Positions 25,315-34,200 of a DNA stretch of 64,000 nucleotides are shown here, one piece after another. The translations under genes and the position numbers were made by a program. This DNA comes from Gemmiger formicilis (GTDB lineage Bacteria > Bacillota > Clostridia > Oscillospirales > Ruminococcaceae), in contig NZ_WQOH01000026.1 of NCBI RefSeq assembly GCF_018784445.1, positions 1 to 64,000 of the forward strand. Direction: 5' to 3'. Position 1 is the first letter of the stretch. Each line of letters begins with the position of its first letter. A model generated the notes under the pieces. The model was not told the DNA's origin. It saw only the letters and a list, made by a program, of their open reading frames with translations, and did no database searches.

Positions 25315-26295
25315 TTATCTACGGCTCAACATCTTTGTGTAAGCATAAAACACGGGCAATCCCATCCGCAGGGCGGCGGCGCGGAGTTTCAGCGACGCTG
25401 CGCCCTTCTGCGCGGCCAGGGCACTGTACACACGGCAAAGCTCCCGCTTCACGGCGGCAAACTCGGCCTTGTGGCCGGGCCGGGTCAAATCATATCCGCG
25501 CTTATTCTTGTACAAGAACAGCGCGGCGTCGGTCAGGGCACCCTCGGCGCGGTCGTACCAGCCGTTTTGCAGGAAATACTCCGCCCGGTGGATATCCCCC
25601 TTCGTCATGGCCAGCCGCACCTCATGTTTGGCGCCGTCGGTGATGCTGCCTGCGTGGCGCAGCACGTAGTAGCCGGTAAAGGGCAGGCACAAAATTTTTG
25701 TGCAGCGGGCGATCAGGTCCGGCAGCACGTAGTAATCCTCGTGCAGCATCCCCAGCGGATATCGCACGCCGTCAAACAGCTTGGCGGCGTACAGCCGGTG
25801 GGCCGTGCCGGTGAACTGGTTGATCCAGGGCGTGTTGAAGGCATCCCAGAAAGCGTTCACGTCCAGAACGGTCTCTTTTGCAAACTGTTCGTCTGCGGGC
25901 AATGGGTGCTCTGCGCCGTCCTCTGTCACCGGGCAGCAGTTGCAGAGCACCAGCTCCGCGCCGCTCCTTTCCGCACCCGCCAGCAGCTTTTCCAGCAGGT
26001 CGGGGGCAACGGTGTCGTCGCTGTCCACCATCGTGAGCCATTGGCCCTTGGCGGCATCCAGCCCGGCGTTGCGCGCACCGGACGGCCCCGGCCCAGTCTT
26101 AGCCGGGTGCAGGGCGCGGATGCGGGGGTCTTTTTCCGCCCAGGCATCGCACATTTCCGGGCAATGGTCGGGGCTGGCATCGTCGATGAGCAGCAGTTCA
26201 AAATCCGCATAGCTCTGCGCCAGGATGCTTTCCACACAGGCGTCCAGCGTTTTTTCGGCCTTGTAGACCGGCACCAGGATACTGACGGTGGGCAT
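25315..26295 (-). CDS. GT2 family glycosyltransferase (copy 2)
   Basis: A 326-residue GT-A enzyme with SILVPVYKAEKTLDACVESI, LLIDDASPDHCPEMCDAWA and the metal-binding DSDD in TMVDSDDTVAPDLL. N-terminal similarity to its neighbour includes the shared CPEMCDAWA string, while the acceptor-binding half differs, so the two probably add different sugars or links. Its ATG overlaps the stop of the TupA-like gene (TAATG) with GGAGAC before it. Confidence 0.9.
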   Translation of the reverse strand: MPTVSILVPVYKAEKTLDACVESILAQSYADFELLLIDDASPDHCPEMCDAWAEKDPRIRALHPAKTGPGPSGARNAGLDAAKGQWLTMVDSDDTVAPDLLEKLLAGAERSGAELVLCNCCPVTEDGAEHPLPADEQFAKETVLDVNAFWDAFNTPWINQFTGTAHRLYAAKLFDGVRYPLGMLHEDYYVLPDLIARCTKILCLPFTGYYVLRHAGSITDGAKHEVRLAMTKGDIHRAEYFLQNGWYDRAEGALTDAALFLYKNKRGYDLTRPGHKAEFAAVKRELCRVYSALAAQKGAASLKLRAAALRMGLPVFYAYTKMLSRR

Positions 26296-27398
26296 TAGTT
26301 GTCTCCTTTGTCGTCGACGCCGGGCAGATGGATCAGGCTGCCCATGTACTCGTTGGCGCTCTCGGGGTGCCAGCGGGAAATGCCGCTCTCGGTGGTGAAG
26401 GTCATCTCGCCGAATTTGATGCTGCCATCGTTCAGCGAGTACAAATCAACGCGCACGCAGGGGTAGCCCTGGCTCAGGGTGCGGGCAATATCCAGCATCT
26501 TATCGAGGTTTTCCGGCTTGGGGATATCGACCATTTCCAGCGGGACATTGATGTTGAAGGGCAGCTGGTTCCACTGGGTGTCGTAGAAGAACATCCGCTC
26601 TTCCTTGTCGGTGTAGCGCTCCTCGATGTGCAGGATGATTTTCGGCTCACCGTCGAAGCAGAAGATTTTGTAGTCGTATAGGTCGCCGCCGTCGTTCTCT
26701 ATGAATTTTTCAGCGATGATGCGCGGTTTGATGTGGATGTACTGCACATCCAGGCCGCCCATCAGATAGCAGTAGTTCAGCTTGAGCCAGCCCTCGATCT
26801 TCCTCTTGGCATCAGCCTTGTCGAATTTTGACTTATCCTGCACGGCGATATTCCAACCCGCGCCGTGGTTGACCTTGAGCATGAATTTGTCCGGCAGGGC
26901 GTCAAAGTCGATATCGTCAAAGTTATCCCAGACGCCCAGCAGCGGAATCAGGTATTCCTCGCCGATCTTCTCCTTGACCCATTCGCGCACGGCGTATTTG
27001 TCAACGAGGGGGTAGACGTCCTCAAACCCGCCGTTGAGCTTGAGCCACTGTGTCTTTTCGCTGAAGGTCTTGGGGTGCTCGAGGTTCAGCGGCGTGTGGG
27101 TGTAGTTCGTTTCCAGGAACCACTTTTTCAGCGCCTCGGGGTAGTCCTTCTTTTGCAGGCAGGCCCAGTAGGCGTAGTTTTCGTTGGCGATCTTATGATA
27201 TTTCGCGTAGGTATAGATATATTTTGCGCTGACGACCGGGCCGTTGTGCAAAAGGTACTTCAGCCCGCGCTTGGCGTTGCGGGGCAGCCAGGTCACAGCG
27301 CGGCCGATTTTGTACGACGACGAGCCGTAGACGGCCTCCAACTCATGGCGCAGCAGTTTGGCCTGTTCTTCGGCGGTCAGTTCGCTCATATCTTCCAT
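26295..27398 (-). CDS. TupA-like ATP-grasp protein
   Basis: A 367-residue protein of the TupA-like ATP-grasp family, found in capsule and teichuronopeptide loci; TupA itself joins glutamate to a glucuronic acid polymer. Family stretches are LEHPKTFSEKTQWLKLNG, LVDKYAVREWVKEKIGEEYLIPLLGVWD, LPDKFMLKVNHGAGWN and YDYKIFCFDGEPKII, with metal-site-like EMTFTTESG near the end. Here it might add an amino acid to the surface glycan, or act as a glycosyltransferase as sometimes annotated; both are inference. The ATG is three bases past the stop of the upstream GT2 gene. Confidence 0.82.
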   Translation of the reverse strand: MEDMSELTAEEQAKLLRHELEAVYGSSSYKIGRAVTWLPRNAKRGLKYLLHNGPVVSAKYIYTYAKYHKIANENYAYWACLQKKDYPEALKKWFLETNYTHTPLNLEHPKTFSEKTQWLKLNGGFEDVYPLVDKYAVREWVKEKIGEEYLIPLLGVWDNFDDIDFDALPDKFMLKVNHGAGWNIAVQDKSKFDKADAKRKIEGWLKLNYCYLMGGLDVQYIHIKPRIIAEKFIENDGGDLYDYKIFCFDGEPKIILHIEERYTDKEERMFFYDTQWNQLPFNINVPLEMVDIPKPENLDKMLDIARTLSQGYPCVRVDLYSLNDGSIKFGEMTFTTESGISRWHPESANEYMGSLIHLPGVDDKGDN

Positions 27399-27401
27399 GG
27401 T

Positions 27402-28463
27402 TCAGCACTCCCCTTTTTCGGTTTTCACGCGGGCTTCTTCCAGCAGCGCCCGCACCTTGGGTTTCCAGATGAAGTGGCGGTGGATTTTTGTAATAAAGAA
27501 CCATACCGGGTTCTGGATATCGCACCACAGGCGGGATACCGCGCTCTCGTTGTTATAGTTGACGATGCGGCGCAGGCGGTCAGCGCGGTAGGTGCGAATG
27601 TTCTCCATATAGGTCTGCGCGTCCTTTGTCAGCTGCGGGTCCCTGCGGTTTTTAAAAAGATCCTCATACTCGCGCAGGAAACGCACCAGGCCCGCCGCGT
27701 CAAATCTGCGGGTGATGCGGCGCTGCTCGTACAGAATCAGCGCCGTCAGGATATCGTTCTGGTAGGGGCTGCGGCGGTGGTAGGTGCTGCCCTCGATCTG
27801 GCGGTAGTTGAACATACAGTCGGGCAGATAGTAGATATCACCGTAGGGCAAGAACTGGAAGGTCAGCGGGTTATCGATGATGGGGATGCCGCTCTTGTAG
27901 GGGTCGATGCCTTGCAGCCCCAAGTTGCGCAGCAGCAGCGCGTTGGTGTGGACGTAGAGAAAGCTCCAATATTCCTCGGCAGTCAGGCTGCACTCCCGGA
28001 TGGGCCGCTCGATGGGGACGGTCTTGCCGGTGCTCTCCCAGTAATAGCAGCCGTTGTGGCCGCAGCCGATGTATTTATGCTCTGTGTCGGCGTCCAGCAC
28101 ATCGGCCTGCTTTTGCAGCTTGTGGTCGTCGGTGTAGAAGTCGTCGCCGTCCAGGTAGCTGACATACTCGCCCCTGGCCTCATAGAACAGCCGCCCGCGG
28201 ATGGCGTTCATCCGCTTGATGCGGTCGTTGGCCTCATATTTTGCGCCGGGGATGCGGTCCATGACGAACACGCGGACGGTGTCTGGGTATTTCTGCTCCC
28301 ACACGCGCAGCTTTTCAATGGTGCCGTCGTCGGAGCCATCGTCCGCGCAGAGGACCTCGACGGGAAAGTTCGTTTTCTGCGCAAGCACCGTCTCCATCGT
28401 CTTGTCCACATAGGGGGCCAGATTGTAAAACGAGATCAGCACACTGACCTTGGGCTGGTTCAT
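27402..28463 (-). CDS. GT2 family glycosyltransferase (copy 3)
   Basis: A 353-residue GT-A enzyme: VSVLISFYNLAPYVDKTMETVLAQ, EVLCADDGSDDGT and the metal-binding DGDD of YVSYLDGDDFYTDD. The acceptor half has several aromatic residues (NGCYYWES, WSFLYVHTN). I placed the start at ATG 28463 (MNQPKVSV), since the longer frame runs through dispersed palindromic repeats at 28503-28636, and AAAGGAC lies just before this ATG. It begins the distal part of the operon after that repeat cluster. Confidence 0.88.
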   Translation of the reverse strand: MNQPKVSVLISFYNLAPYVDKTMETVLAQKTNFPVEVLCADDGSDDGTIEKLRVWEQKYPDTVRVFVMDRIPGAKYEANDRIKRMNAIRGRLFYEARGEYVSYLDGDDFYTDDHKLQKQADVLDADTEHKYIGCGHNGCYYWESTGKTVPIERPIRECSLTAEEYWSFLYVHTNALLLRNLGLQGIDPYKSGIPIIDNPLTFQFLPYGDIYYLPDCMFNYRQIEGSTYHRRSPYQNDILTALILYEQRRITRRFDAAGLVRFLREYEDLFKNRRDPQLTKDAQTYMENIRTYRADRLRRIVNYNNESAVSRLWCDIQNPVWFFITKIHRHFIWKPKVRALLEEARVKTEKGEC

Positions 28464-28502
28464 AGTGTTTGTCCTTCTTTGAAAAGTTATAATGGTCGTT
28501 TT

Positions 28503-28636
28503 GTAGGGGTCGGCGTCCTCGACGACCCACGTGCCTTGTCTTTGCCGTGCGGCTGCCCTTCGGCTGCGGGCCGGGCATGCCCGGCCCCTACAACGCTGCC
28601 TGCCGGTCCGTAGGGGCGGATTCCATATCCGCCCGC
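28503..28636. repeat. Cluster of dispersed palindromic repeats inside the operon
   Basis: Three hairpin units follow one another: GTAGGGGTCGGCGTCCTCGA, GGGCCGGGCATGCCCGGCCC, and GTAGGGGCGGATTCCATATC with GATATGG-like return. They separate the HAD gene from the GT2 gene within the same transcription direction and could trim or weaken the mRNA at this point. Confidence 0.7.
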
Positions 28637-28642
28637 GGCACA

Positions 28643-29269
28643 TTACCGCAGCCACCGCTTGGCCTCTTCCAAACCATGCAATGCCTTTACCCTGTGCGCT
28701 TCCCAAAACGCCGCACTGCGGAAGCCCCGGTCCAGCACGGCACAGGGCAGGCCCAGCGTCTCGGCGCAGGTCTTGTCCACCTCGGTGTCACCCAGCAGGG
28801 CGTCTCCCGGGGCGATGCGCGGGCGCAGCAGGGCGGCTTTGCGCTGCTCGGCCTGCACCGGCGGCACGACCAGCAGTTCCTCCACCAGCGGCAGGATGCC
28901 GCATCGGTCAAGCGTTTCCCGCAGGGCGTCGGCATTCTGCCGGGCCGAGATCAACGCACAGCGCCGCCCGCTTGCCCGCAGCCAACGCAGGAAATCCAAC
29001 GTATCTGGGTAAGGCCTGTCCATGGCCAGATACTCCGGTTTTTCAATACCCTCGCGCCAGGCGGCGGCAATTTCATTGCAGACTTCCGGCGCAAACCCGG
29101 CCAGGGCCAGCCACGCCTTGGTGCTGTGGCCGTCAGCCTTATAGCGCATATAGTCGGGCGCGGCGGCGGGCCAGGCAAGGTCCCGGACCGCCAGCAGGTC
29201 CCGCAACAGCTTTTCATGGCGGGCGCTGCTGTCCAGCAGCGTGCCGTCCACATCACAGTAGAGCGTCAC
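28643..29269 (-). CDS. HAD family hydrolase
   Basis: A 208-residue HAD phosphatase. Motif I is LYCDVDGTLLDSS at the very start (nucleophile Asp and acid/base Asp), motif II is CALISARQN, and the metal-binding motif near the end is DALLGDTEVDKTCAE. A helical cap lies between residues 15 and 85. The start is GTG 29269, overlapping the ATP-grasp stop as GTGA; the upstream frame is not convincing protein. Such enzymes in glycan loci often remove a phosphate from a sugar intermediate, for example a heptose or polyol phosphate, but the substrate is unknown. Confidence 0.8.
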   Translation of the reverse strand: MTLYCDVDGTLLDSSARHEKLLRDLLAVRDLAWPAAAPDYMRYKADGHSTKAWLALAGFAPEVCNEIAAAWREGIEKPEYLAMDRPYPDTLDFLRWLRASGRRCALISARQNADALRETLDRCGILPLVEELLVVPPVQAEQRKAALLRPRIAPGDALLGDTEVDKTCAETLGLPCAVLDRGFRSAAFWEAHRVKALHGLEEAKRWLR

Positions 29270-30204
29270 CGTACCACCACTTCCTGGTAGACCCGCAGCA
29301 CAGTCTTGACCGTGGGGTCGGCCTGCAGCCATTCGTCGGGCACAGGCTGGCCGCAGAGGTTCGCCCAGAACGCCCGCACCAGCTGGAACCCGGCGGCGGA
29401 TGCCATCGCCGTGCCCGCGCCGATGCGCAGGTTGCAGTCGATGAGGTTCCACCGCCCGCGGTGCAGCATGAACTGGGCGCAAAACGTCGCCGGGCAGGGC
29501 AGCAGTCCGGTCAGTGTGCAGATGTAATCCTCGATTTCGGGGATGTGCAGGGGCCGCATCTTCGTACAGACGCCGGATTTTGTCACGACGCGCTCACGGC
29601 AGAACACCCGCAGCTTGCCCTGGGCGTTGAAAACTTCGGCGGTGATTTCGGTGTCGCCGCCGTCGCATTTTTCCTGTAAAATGCTGCCGGGGTGCGGGGT
29701 GTAGTCCTCGCCGCCGATGACCGTGCGCAGCCCGACGGACCCGCAGCCGACCTCGCGCTTTTCGATGTAGGCGCGGCCCGGCTCCATTTGTTCAGGCGCG
29801 ACGAGCGGCGGGGTGGGCAGGCCGTGGGCCTGCAAAAATGCGGCCATGGCCTTTTTATCGGTGAGCAGCTGGGCCGTCTGCCGCAGCGGCGCGGTGGAGC
29901 GCACACCCAATGCGGCCAGCTCCGGCGCATCCGCCGCCCAGGTGAACAAATCCTGGTCGATGAGCGGCACAATGACGTCGATGTGGTTTTCTTTCAACAG
30001 AGTGAGGATCTGTTGTTGATACCCCGGGTCGGCCAGCGGCAGCACCCGGTGGAACGGCCCGCCCAGTGCGGCGGCGGGGACCAGTTCCCGCGGGTTGGTA
30101 TCGCAGAGGTGCAGGCAGATATCCCCGCTGAACTGCTGCTGCGCCACCTGCGCCAGATGCCAGCCGGTGGTGACCCCGGCAGACAGAAGCATGACATTAA
30201 GCAC
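29266..30204 (-). CDS. ATP-grasp enzyme
   Basis: A 312-residue ATP-grasp protein of the carbamoyl-phosphate-synthase-like type found in polysaccharide loci. The N-terminal pre-ATP-grasp fold shows MLLSAGVTTGWHLAQVAQ, followed by LTDKKAMAAFLQAHGLPTPP, the ATP-binding YIEKREVGCGSVGLR, and the metal-binding IDCNLRIGAG. It probably joins a carboxylate to an amine, which suggests an amino acid or amide decoration of the glycan or of a precursor. The start is GTG 30204 after AAAGGGG; an ATG at 30192 is the alternative. It overlaps the HAD gene. Confidence 0.75.
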   Translation of the reverse strand: MLNVMLLSAGVTTGWHLAQVAQQQFSGDICLHLCDTNPRELVPAAALGGPFHRVLPLADPGYQQQILTLLKENHIDVIVPLIDQDLFTWAADAPELAALGVRSTAPLRQTAQLLTDKKAMAAFLQAHGLPTPPLVAPEQMEPGRAYIEKREVGCGSVGLRTVIGGEDYTPHPGSILQEKCDGGDTEITAEVFNAQGKLRVFCRERVVTKSGVCTKMRPLHIPEIEDYICTLTGLLPCPATFCAQFMLHRGRWNLIDCNLRIGAGTAMASAAGFQLVRAFWANLCGQPVPDEWLQADPTVKTVLRVYQEVVVR

Positions 30205-30207
30205 GTT

Positions 30208-30615
30208 TTACCCCTTTGCCTGTACGGTCTTCAAAAATTCGTCGTAGTCACGGATATAATCTTTCGCCTCGTAGTAGGAATCCGCCGCGACGCAGAGCAC
30301 AGAATTTTCCTGCTGCCAGATCATTTCGCGCCACATATTATGCTCGACGATCAGACCCTTGGCGGGGTCGTCCAGCAGCACTTCACTCTTTTCGTGGCCG
30401 TCATCCAGTTTGATGAGGATGCTGCCGTAGGGGCACCACAGCACCTGCCGCAGTGCCTTGTGGGCGTGGCCGCCGCGCTGGGTGCCCTGGGGCGCGCCGT
30501 AGATATAGTAGATGCGCTTGATGTCAAAGGGGACGTCGTGGCCGCCCTCAAAGACCGAGAGCGTGCCCAGCCCCTCGGCCGTGATGCTCTTCATGCTGAT
30601 GGTCTGGATAATCAT
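30208..30615 (-). CDS. FdtA/QdtA-like dTDP-4-oxo-6-deoxyhexose ketoisomerase
   Basis: A 135-residue small cupin of the FdtA/QdtA/WxcM-like family. The motif IYYIYGAPQGTQRGGHAHKALRQVLWCPYGS contains the conserved GxHAH catalytic histidines, and IVEHNMWREMIWQ is also typical. The family converts dTDP-4-oxo-6-deoxyglucose into a 3-oxo sugar, the substrate for a 3-aminotransferase. The DegT-type aminotransferase at 34201-35316 in the same operon is the expected partner. The genes for making the dTDP-sugar (rmlA, rmlB) are not in the window, so they must be supplied elsewhere. Confidence 0.85.
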   Translation of the reverse strand: MIIQTISMKSITAEGLGTLSVFEGGHDVPFDIKRIYYIYGAPQGTQRGGHAHKALRQVLWCPYGSILIKLDDGHEKSEVLLDDPAKGLIVEHNMWREMIWQQENSVLCVAADSYYEAKDYIRDYDEFLKTVQAKG

Positions 30616-30631
30616 AGGTTTTGCCTTTCTT

Positions 30632-32188
30632 TCAGTCAGACAGTTTGATGACAGCGGTGCCGTCCACCATAGCGCAGTAGCCTTGTGCCGGGTAGTTCGG
30701 CATAGCCTGCACGGCGGCTTTTTTGCCCACGGCGTCCAGCGTGGCCTGGTCGGCTAAAACCGCCGCGCTGCTGCCCATGACGTGCTGGAACCACCACTTG
30801 ATCGTGCCGTCGTAGGTCACGGAGACATTGACCTGGTGGAGACTGCCCTCCTCATACCGGCTGAACGCCGGGTCGTGGTAGGTCAGGTTGGAGTCGGTAA
30901 AGGTGCCCGCAAAGGCGACCGGGGTCGTGCCCGGCTTGTAGCCGTCCAGCTTGCCCACATCGGCCATGATCTGGGTCATCTGGCGGGCGGTGTTGTCATA
31001 GACGAGCTTGGTGTAGACATACGCACCGTTGGCGCAGATGATGCTGCGAAGAATCAAAAACGCACAGAGCAGCCCCACCAGCGCACCGCCCGTGCGGCGT
31101 TCTGCCGGGAAAAGCACCGACCCGCCGAACAGCACCATCGGCACCAGGTAGACGAGGAACAGCGCGTGCTGCATCAAGATATACACATTGCCGGAGGCCA
31201 GCAGGCAACTGACGTTCAGCCCCAGCGGCAGCAGGGCCGCCGCCAGAAGTACCTGGGCCGCCGTGCGTCCGCCGCGGCCGCGCAGCCGCAGCACAAGACC
31301 TGCCGCCGCCAGCACAAACAGCAGCGCGGTGGCCGCCCGCATGCCCCGGTCATTCCAGCCGGAGTAGCCCAGCAGCGTTTTAAAAAAGTTCCCATAAGTC
31401 GCCGGGATGCCTGCCAGCACCGCCGCAGGCCCTAAACGGAACATCTGCGCCAGGCCGTTGCCGGTGTCGGCCAGCTGGTAGCCGGTGAGGGCGAGGGAGA
31501 CTTTCAGTGATACCACGTAGAGCACCGCACCCAAAGCCAGCGTCAGCAGGGCACCCACGCCCTGCCGCAGCCAGGGCCGCCATTCGGCCCCCTGCAAGGC
31601 AGATTGCAAAAGCAGCAACAGGTACAGCCCCACCGCAAACTGAATGTAGGATTGGTACAGCGCCAGGCAGCCGCACAGGCAGACCGCCGCGCCCGCATAA
31701 CCCCACAGCCGGGGCAGACGCCGGCTGCACCAGACAGCGGCGCAGGCCAGCAGCATGGCCAGCAGGTAGGCGTCCGTCTCATAGGTGTAGGTTGCCAGCT
31801 GGGCCGTGACTGAGGCGCAGGTCCCCAGCAGGCCGGTCAACAGTGCCGCCGACCACCGCCGCAGGTGCAGCAGTTTTGCAATGATGTACCCGGTCAGTGC
31901 CAGATACACGATGCTGAACGCCCCGATGAGCCACGGTGCGGCGATTTTGCCGCGCACCAGCGGAAAATAGAGGTTCTGTGCCCAGCGGCCCAGCACGTAC
32001 ATCGTCCACTGGGCGTCGAACACCAGCACGGTGCTGTCATGGTTGGGAAACAGGTTCGTGAAGGCGAACCCATGGGCCAGCAGCATGCACAGCGCCGCCG
32101 CTGCCGCCACGGTGCGCAGCAGCGCAGCATCGATGCCTCGCAGCCAGCCGCAGACGGCATCCTCCGATTTTTGTAAAAGCTGCATCAT
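30632..32188 (-). CDS. GtrII-like membrane glucosyltransferase
   Basis: A 518-residue membrane protein with about eleven hydrophobic segments in the first 390 residues and a C-terminal extracytoplasmic part of about 120 residues. The pattern GFAFTNLFPNHDSTVLVFDAQW early on, with Asp in the first outer loop, resembles the glucosyltransferase-domain (GtrII) family, which uses undecaprenyl-linked sugars to decorate glycans outside the membrane. Its ATG overlaps the stop of the upstream GT2 gene by four bases; a second ATG follows directly. Substrate is unknown. Confidence 0.72.
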   Translation of the reverse strand: MMQLLQKSEDAVCGWLRGIDAALLRTVAAAAALCMLLAHGFAFTNLFPNHDSTVLVFDAQWTMYVLGRWAQNLYFPLVRGKIAAPWLIGAFSIVYLALTGYIIAKLLHLRRWSAALLTGLLGTCASVTAQLATYTYETDAYLLAMLLACAAVWCSRRLPRLWGYAGAAVCLCGCLALYQSYIQFAVGLYLLLLLQSALQGAEWRPWLRQGVGALLTLALGAVLYVVSLKVSLALTGYQLADTGNGLAQMFRLGPAAVLAGIPATYGNFFKTLLGYSGWNDRGMRAATALLFVLAAAGLVLRLRGRGGRTAAQVLLAAALLPLGLNVSCLLASGNVYILMQHALFLVYLVPMVLFGGSVLFPAERRTGGALVGLLCAFLILRSIICANGAYVYTKLVYDNTARQMTQIMADVGKLDGYKPGTTPVAFAGTFTDSNLTYHDPAFSRYEEGSLHQVNVSVTYDGTIKWWFQHVMGSSAAVLADQATLDAVGKKAAVQAMPNYPAQGYCAMVDGTAVIKLSD

Positions 32189-33144
32189 TCGGCGGCAGTC
32201 TCCTTTTCGGCAAATTCATACACGGCGCGCAGCTTGGCGGCATCGCCGTTCGTGGGCGGCTGCCACTCCCGCTGGGCTTTTTTGAAGGCGCAGTTCTGCG
32301 GCACGATCAGCCGCCCCACCAGACCACGCACCAGCCGCGACTTACGGCGGTCGTTGAAGTAGTAGGCGTAGGCCAGCCGCACGGTGCGGTCGTGGGGGTA
32401 TGCAGCCCGCAGCACTTCCAGCATGGCGCGCCAGTCCCCCAGCATCCGCTCCCGGGCAGCTGCATCGGTGGAGACGCCGCCGCCGTACTCATACCAGACG
32501 GTCAGGCGGTCGTACCGGGTGATGCGTACCCCCTGCACCGCGAACAGCCGCAGCGAGAAATCCTCGCCCAGCCGTACATGGCCGGCCATCTTATCCAGAG
32601 CTGAGAGGAAAAGTTTCCGCTCATACACAACCCCTGTACCACAGATGCCGTCATCGTAGAGCAGCAGGTTCCGGCGGATGGTCTTGGCGTCGTAGTGGGC
32701 GGGGTCGTAGGGCGTGCGGTCAAAGGGGGTTTCCCCCGGGGTCGGTTGTGGGGCCGGGCCGGGGGTGAAGTAGGCCTGCTTGCCGAAAGCCACACGGGGG
32801 CCATCGGCCTGCAAACGGCCCAGCCACCAGGAAACCGTCTCACTGTCATAGAGGAAGTCTCCCGGCGAGAGCATGAGCACCCAGCGGGTGGCGGCGGTGC
32901 GCAGGGCGTTTTGGGCGTTTTTTACGGTGCCGCCGTTGGGGATCAGCTTGGCGGTCTGCACATCGGTGATGCCGTGGGCCGCCAGGTAGGCGCGGCTCTC
33001 GGCAAAATAGTCCTGTTGTGAGCCGTCGTCCCCCAGGACAACGGCGAAATCGCGGGTATCCTGCATTGCCAGCGAGGCCAGCGTGCGCCGCAGCGCCGCA
33101 GCGTCTGGCCGGTATTGCAGGATGACGATGGTCAACTGCGGCAT
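32185..33144 (-). CDS. GT2 family glycosyltransferase (copy 4), altered DXD
   Basis: A 319-residue GT-A fold protein: LTIVILQYRPDAAALRRTLASL and VVLGDDGSQQ are as in active GT2 enzymes, but the usual DXD metal site reads LMLSPGDFLYDS, keeping only the second Asp. Some active GT2 enzymes show such SPGD forms, so activity is possible. ATG 33144 is chosen because the longer frame passes through palindromic repeats. No strong ribosome site is seen; GGGAGACG lies eight bases upstream. Confidence 0.82.
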   Translation of the reverse strand: MPQLTIVILQYRPDAAALRRTLASLAMQDTRDFAVVLGDDGSQQDYFAESRAYLAAHGITDVQTAKLIPNGGTVKNAQNALRTAATRWVLMLSPGDFLYDSETVSWWLGRLQADGPRVAFGKQAYFTPGPAPQPTPGETPFDRTPYDPAHYDAKTIRRNLLLYDDGICGTGVVYERKLFLSALDKMAGHVRLGEDFSLRLFAVQGVRITRYDRLTVWYEYGGGVSTDAAARERMLGDWRAMLEVLRAAYPHDRTVRLAYAYYFNDRRKSRLVRGLVGRLIVPQNCAFKKAQREWQPPTNGDAAKLRAVYEFAEKETAAE

Positions 33145-33171
33145 ATAGGACGTCTCCCTTCCAGTCAATTT

Positions 33172-33293
33172 GTAGGGGCCGGATATGTCCGGCCCTCGGC
33201 CTTGCCTTACAATTGCGTTTGCGGGGATGCTGCGGGCAGGGCATGCCGCCCTACGGGTGGTTGTAGGGCGGGGTGCCCTCACCCCGCCGCCAT
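33172..33293. repeat. Dispersed palindromic repeats between GT2 genes
   Basis: GTAGGGGCCGGATATGTCCGGCCC (33172-33195), GGGCATGCCGCCCTAC (33239-33254) and GTAGGGCGGGGTGCCCTCACCCCGCC (33262-33287) are consecutive hairpin units of the same family as at 28503-28636, again inside the polysaccharide operon. Confidence 0.7.
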
Positions 33294-33309
33294 TCGCCGG
33301 GCCGCCCGC

Positions 33310-34197
33310 TTACCCCTCCATTCTCCCCATCTTCCCTTGCCAGAAGTCCACGGCACCTCTGTACGCGCCGTAGCTGCGGCCTTTTTTGCGGCCCAGCGCT
33401 TTGGTCAGGGCGTACCGCGCCGCGCCTGTCAGGATGGGGATAACGGTTTTCAGCTTTTTGTACGCCGCACTTTTGCCCTTGCAGGTCAGGTAGAGCGTGT
33501 TGCGAGTGATGTAGTAGACCGACAGCATCCCTCCCGCGCTGCCGCCCGCCTTGTGGTGGATGACAGCGTCGGGCAAAAACCACATCGGCACGCCCGCCCG
33601 GGCCAGACGGATGCAGTAATCGACATCCTCGCAGTACATAAACAGCGTCTCATCAAGATAGCCGACCTTTTCAATGACCGCCCGGGGCAGCAGCACACAG
33701 CAGAAAGTGATGAAGCTGACCTGCCGTTTCTCGGCAAATTCGGGGCCATCCTTTTTGTGGCCGCCCAGGTGCTTGACCTTGCCGGTGGCGGGGTCCAGCT
33801 CGCCGCCCGCAAACCAAATCTCATCCGCCGGTTCCATGAAGAGCATCTTCGGGCAGCTGACCGCGCCTTCCGGCGTCTCGGCCAGCAACTTTTCCAAAAA
33901 ATCCGGGTGGACGGATGTGTCGTTGTTCAGCAGCAGCGCATAGTCGCAGCCATCGGCCAGGGCACGGCGCATCCCGATATTGTTGGCCGCCGCAAAGCCG
34001 ACGTTTTTCTCCTGCGGCAGGAACACGGTGTTCGGCGGCAGTTTGCCTTGCAGCTGCGCCACCGAGTCATTGGGCGAAGCATCGTCGATTAAGATGATTT
34101 CAAAATCCCGGAACGTCATTTTTTGCAGGCTTTCCAGGCAGACCAGCGTGTCCTGCCAGCCGTTATAGTTGGAAATTACGATACCGACTTTCGGCAT
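33310..34197 (-). CDS. GT2 glycosyltransferase (copy 5), rhamnosyltransferase-like
   Basis: A 295-residue GT2 enzyme of the rhamnosyltransferase/WcaA-like type: VGIVISNYNGWQDTLVCLESL, IILIDDASPNDS, KNVGFAAANNIGMRRAL and the metal site NNDT in YALLLNNDTSVHPDFL. FMYCEDVDYCIRLARAG is the ED/Y acceptor motif typical of this subgroup, followed by a basic amphipathic region. Such enzymes often act early, adding a deoxysugar to the lipid-linked primer. It starts three bases after the aminotransferase stop, second gene of the operon, with AAGGGGTG before ATG 34197. Confidence 0.9.
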   Translation of the reverse strand: MPKVGIVISNYNGWQDTLVCLESLQKMTFRDFEIILIDDASPNDSVAQLQGKLPPNTVFLPQEKNVGFAAANNIGMRRALADGCDYALLLNNDTSVHPDFLEKLLAETPEGAVSCPKMLFMEPADEIWFAGGELDPATGKVKHLGGHKKDGPEFAEKRQVSFITFCCVLLPRAVIEKVGYLDETLFMYCEDVDYCIRLARAGVPMWFLPDAVIHHKAGGSAGGMLSVYYITRNTLYLTCKGKSAAYKKLKTVIPILTGAARYALTKALGRKKGRSYGAYRGAVDFWQGKMGRMEG

Positions 34198-34200
34198 GGT

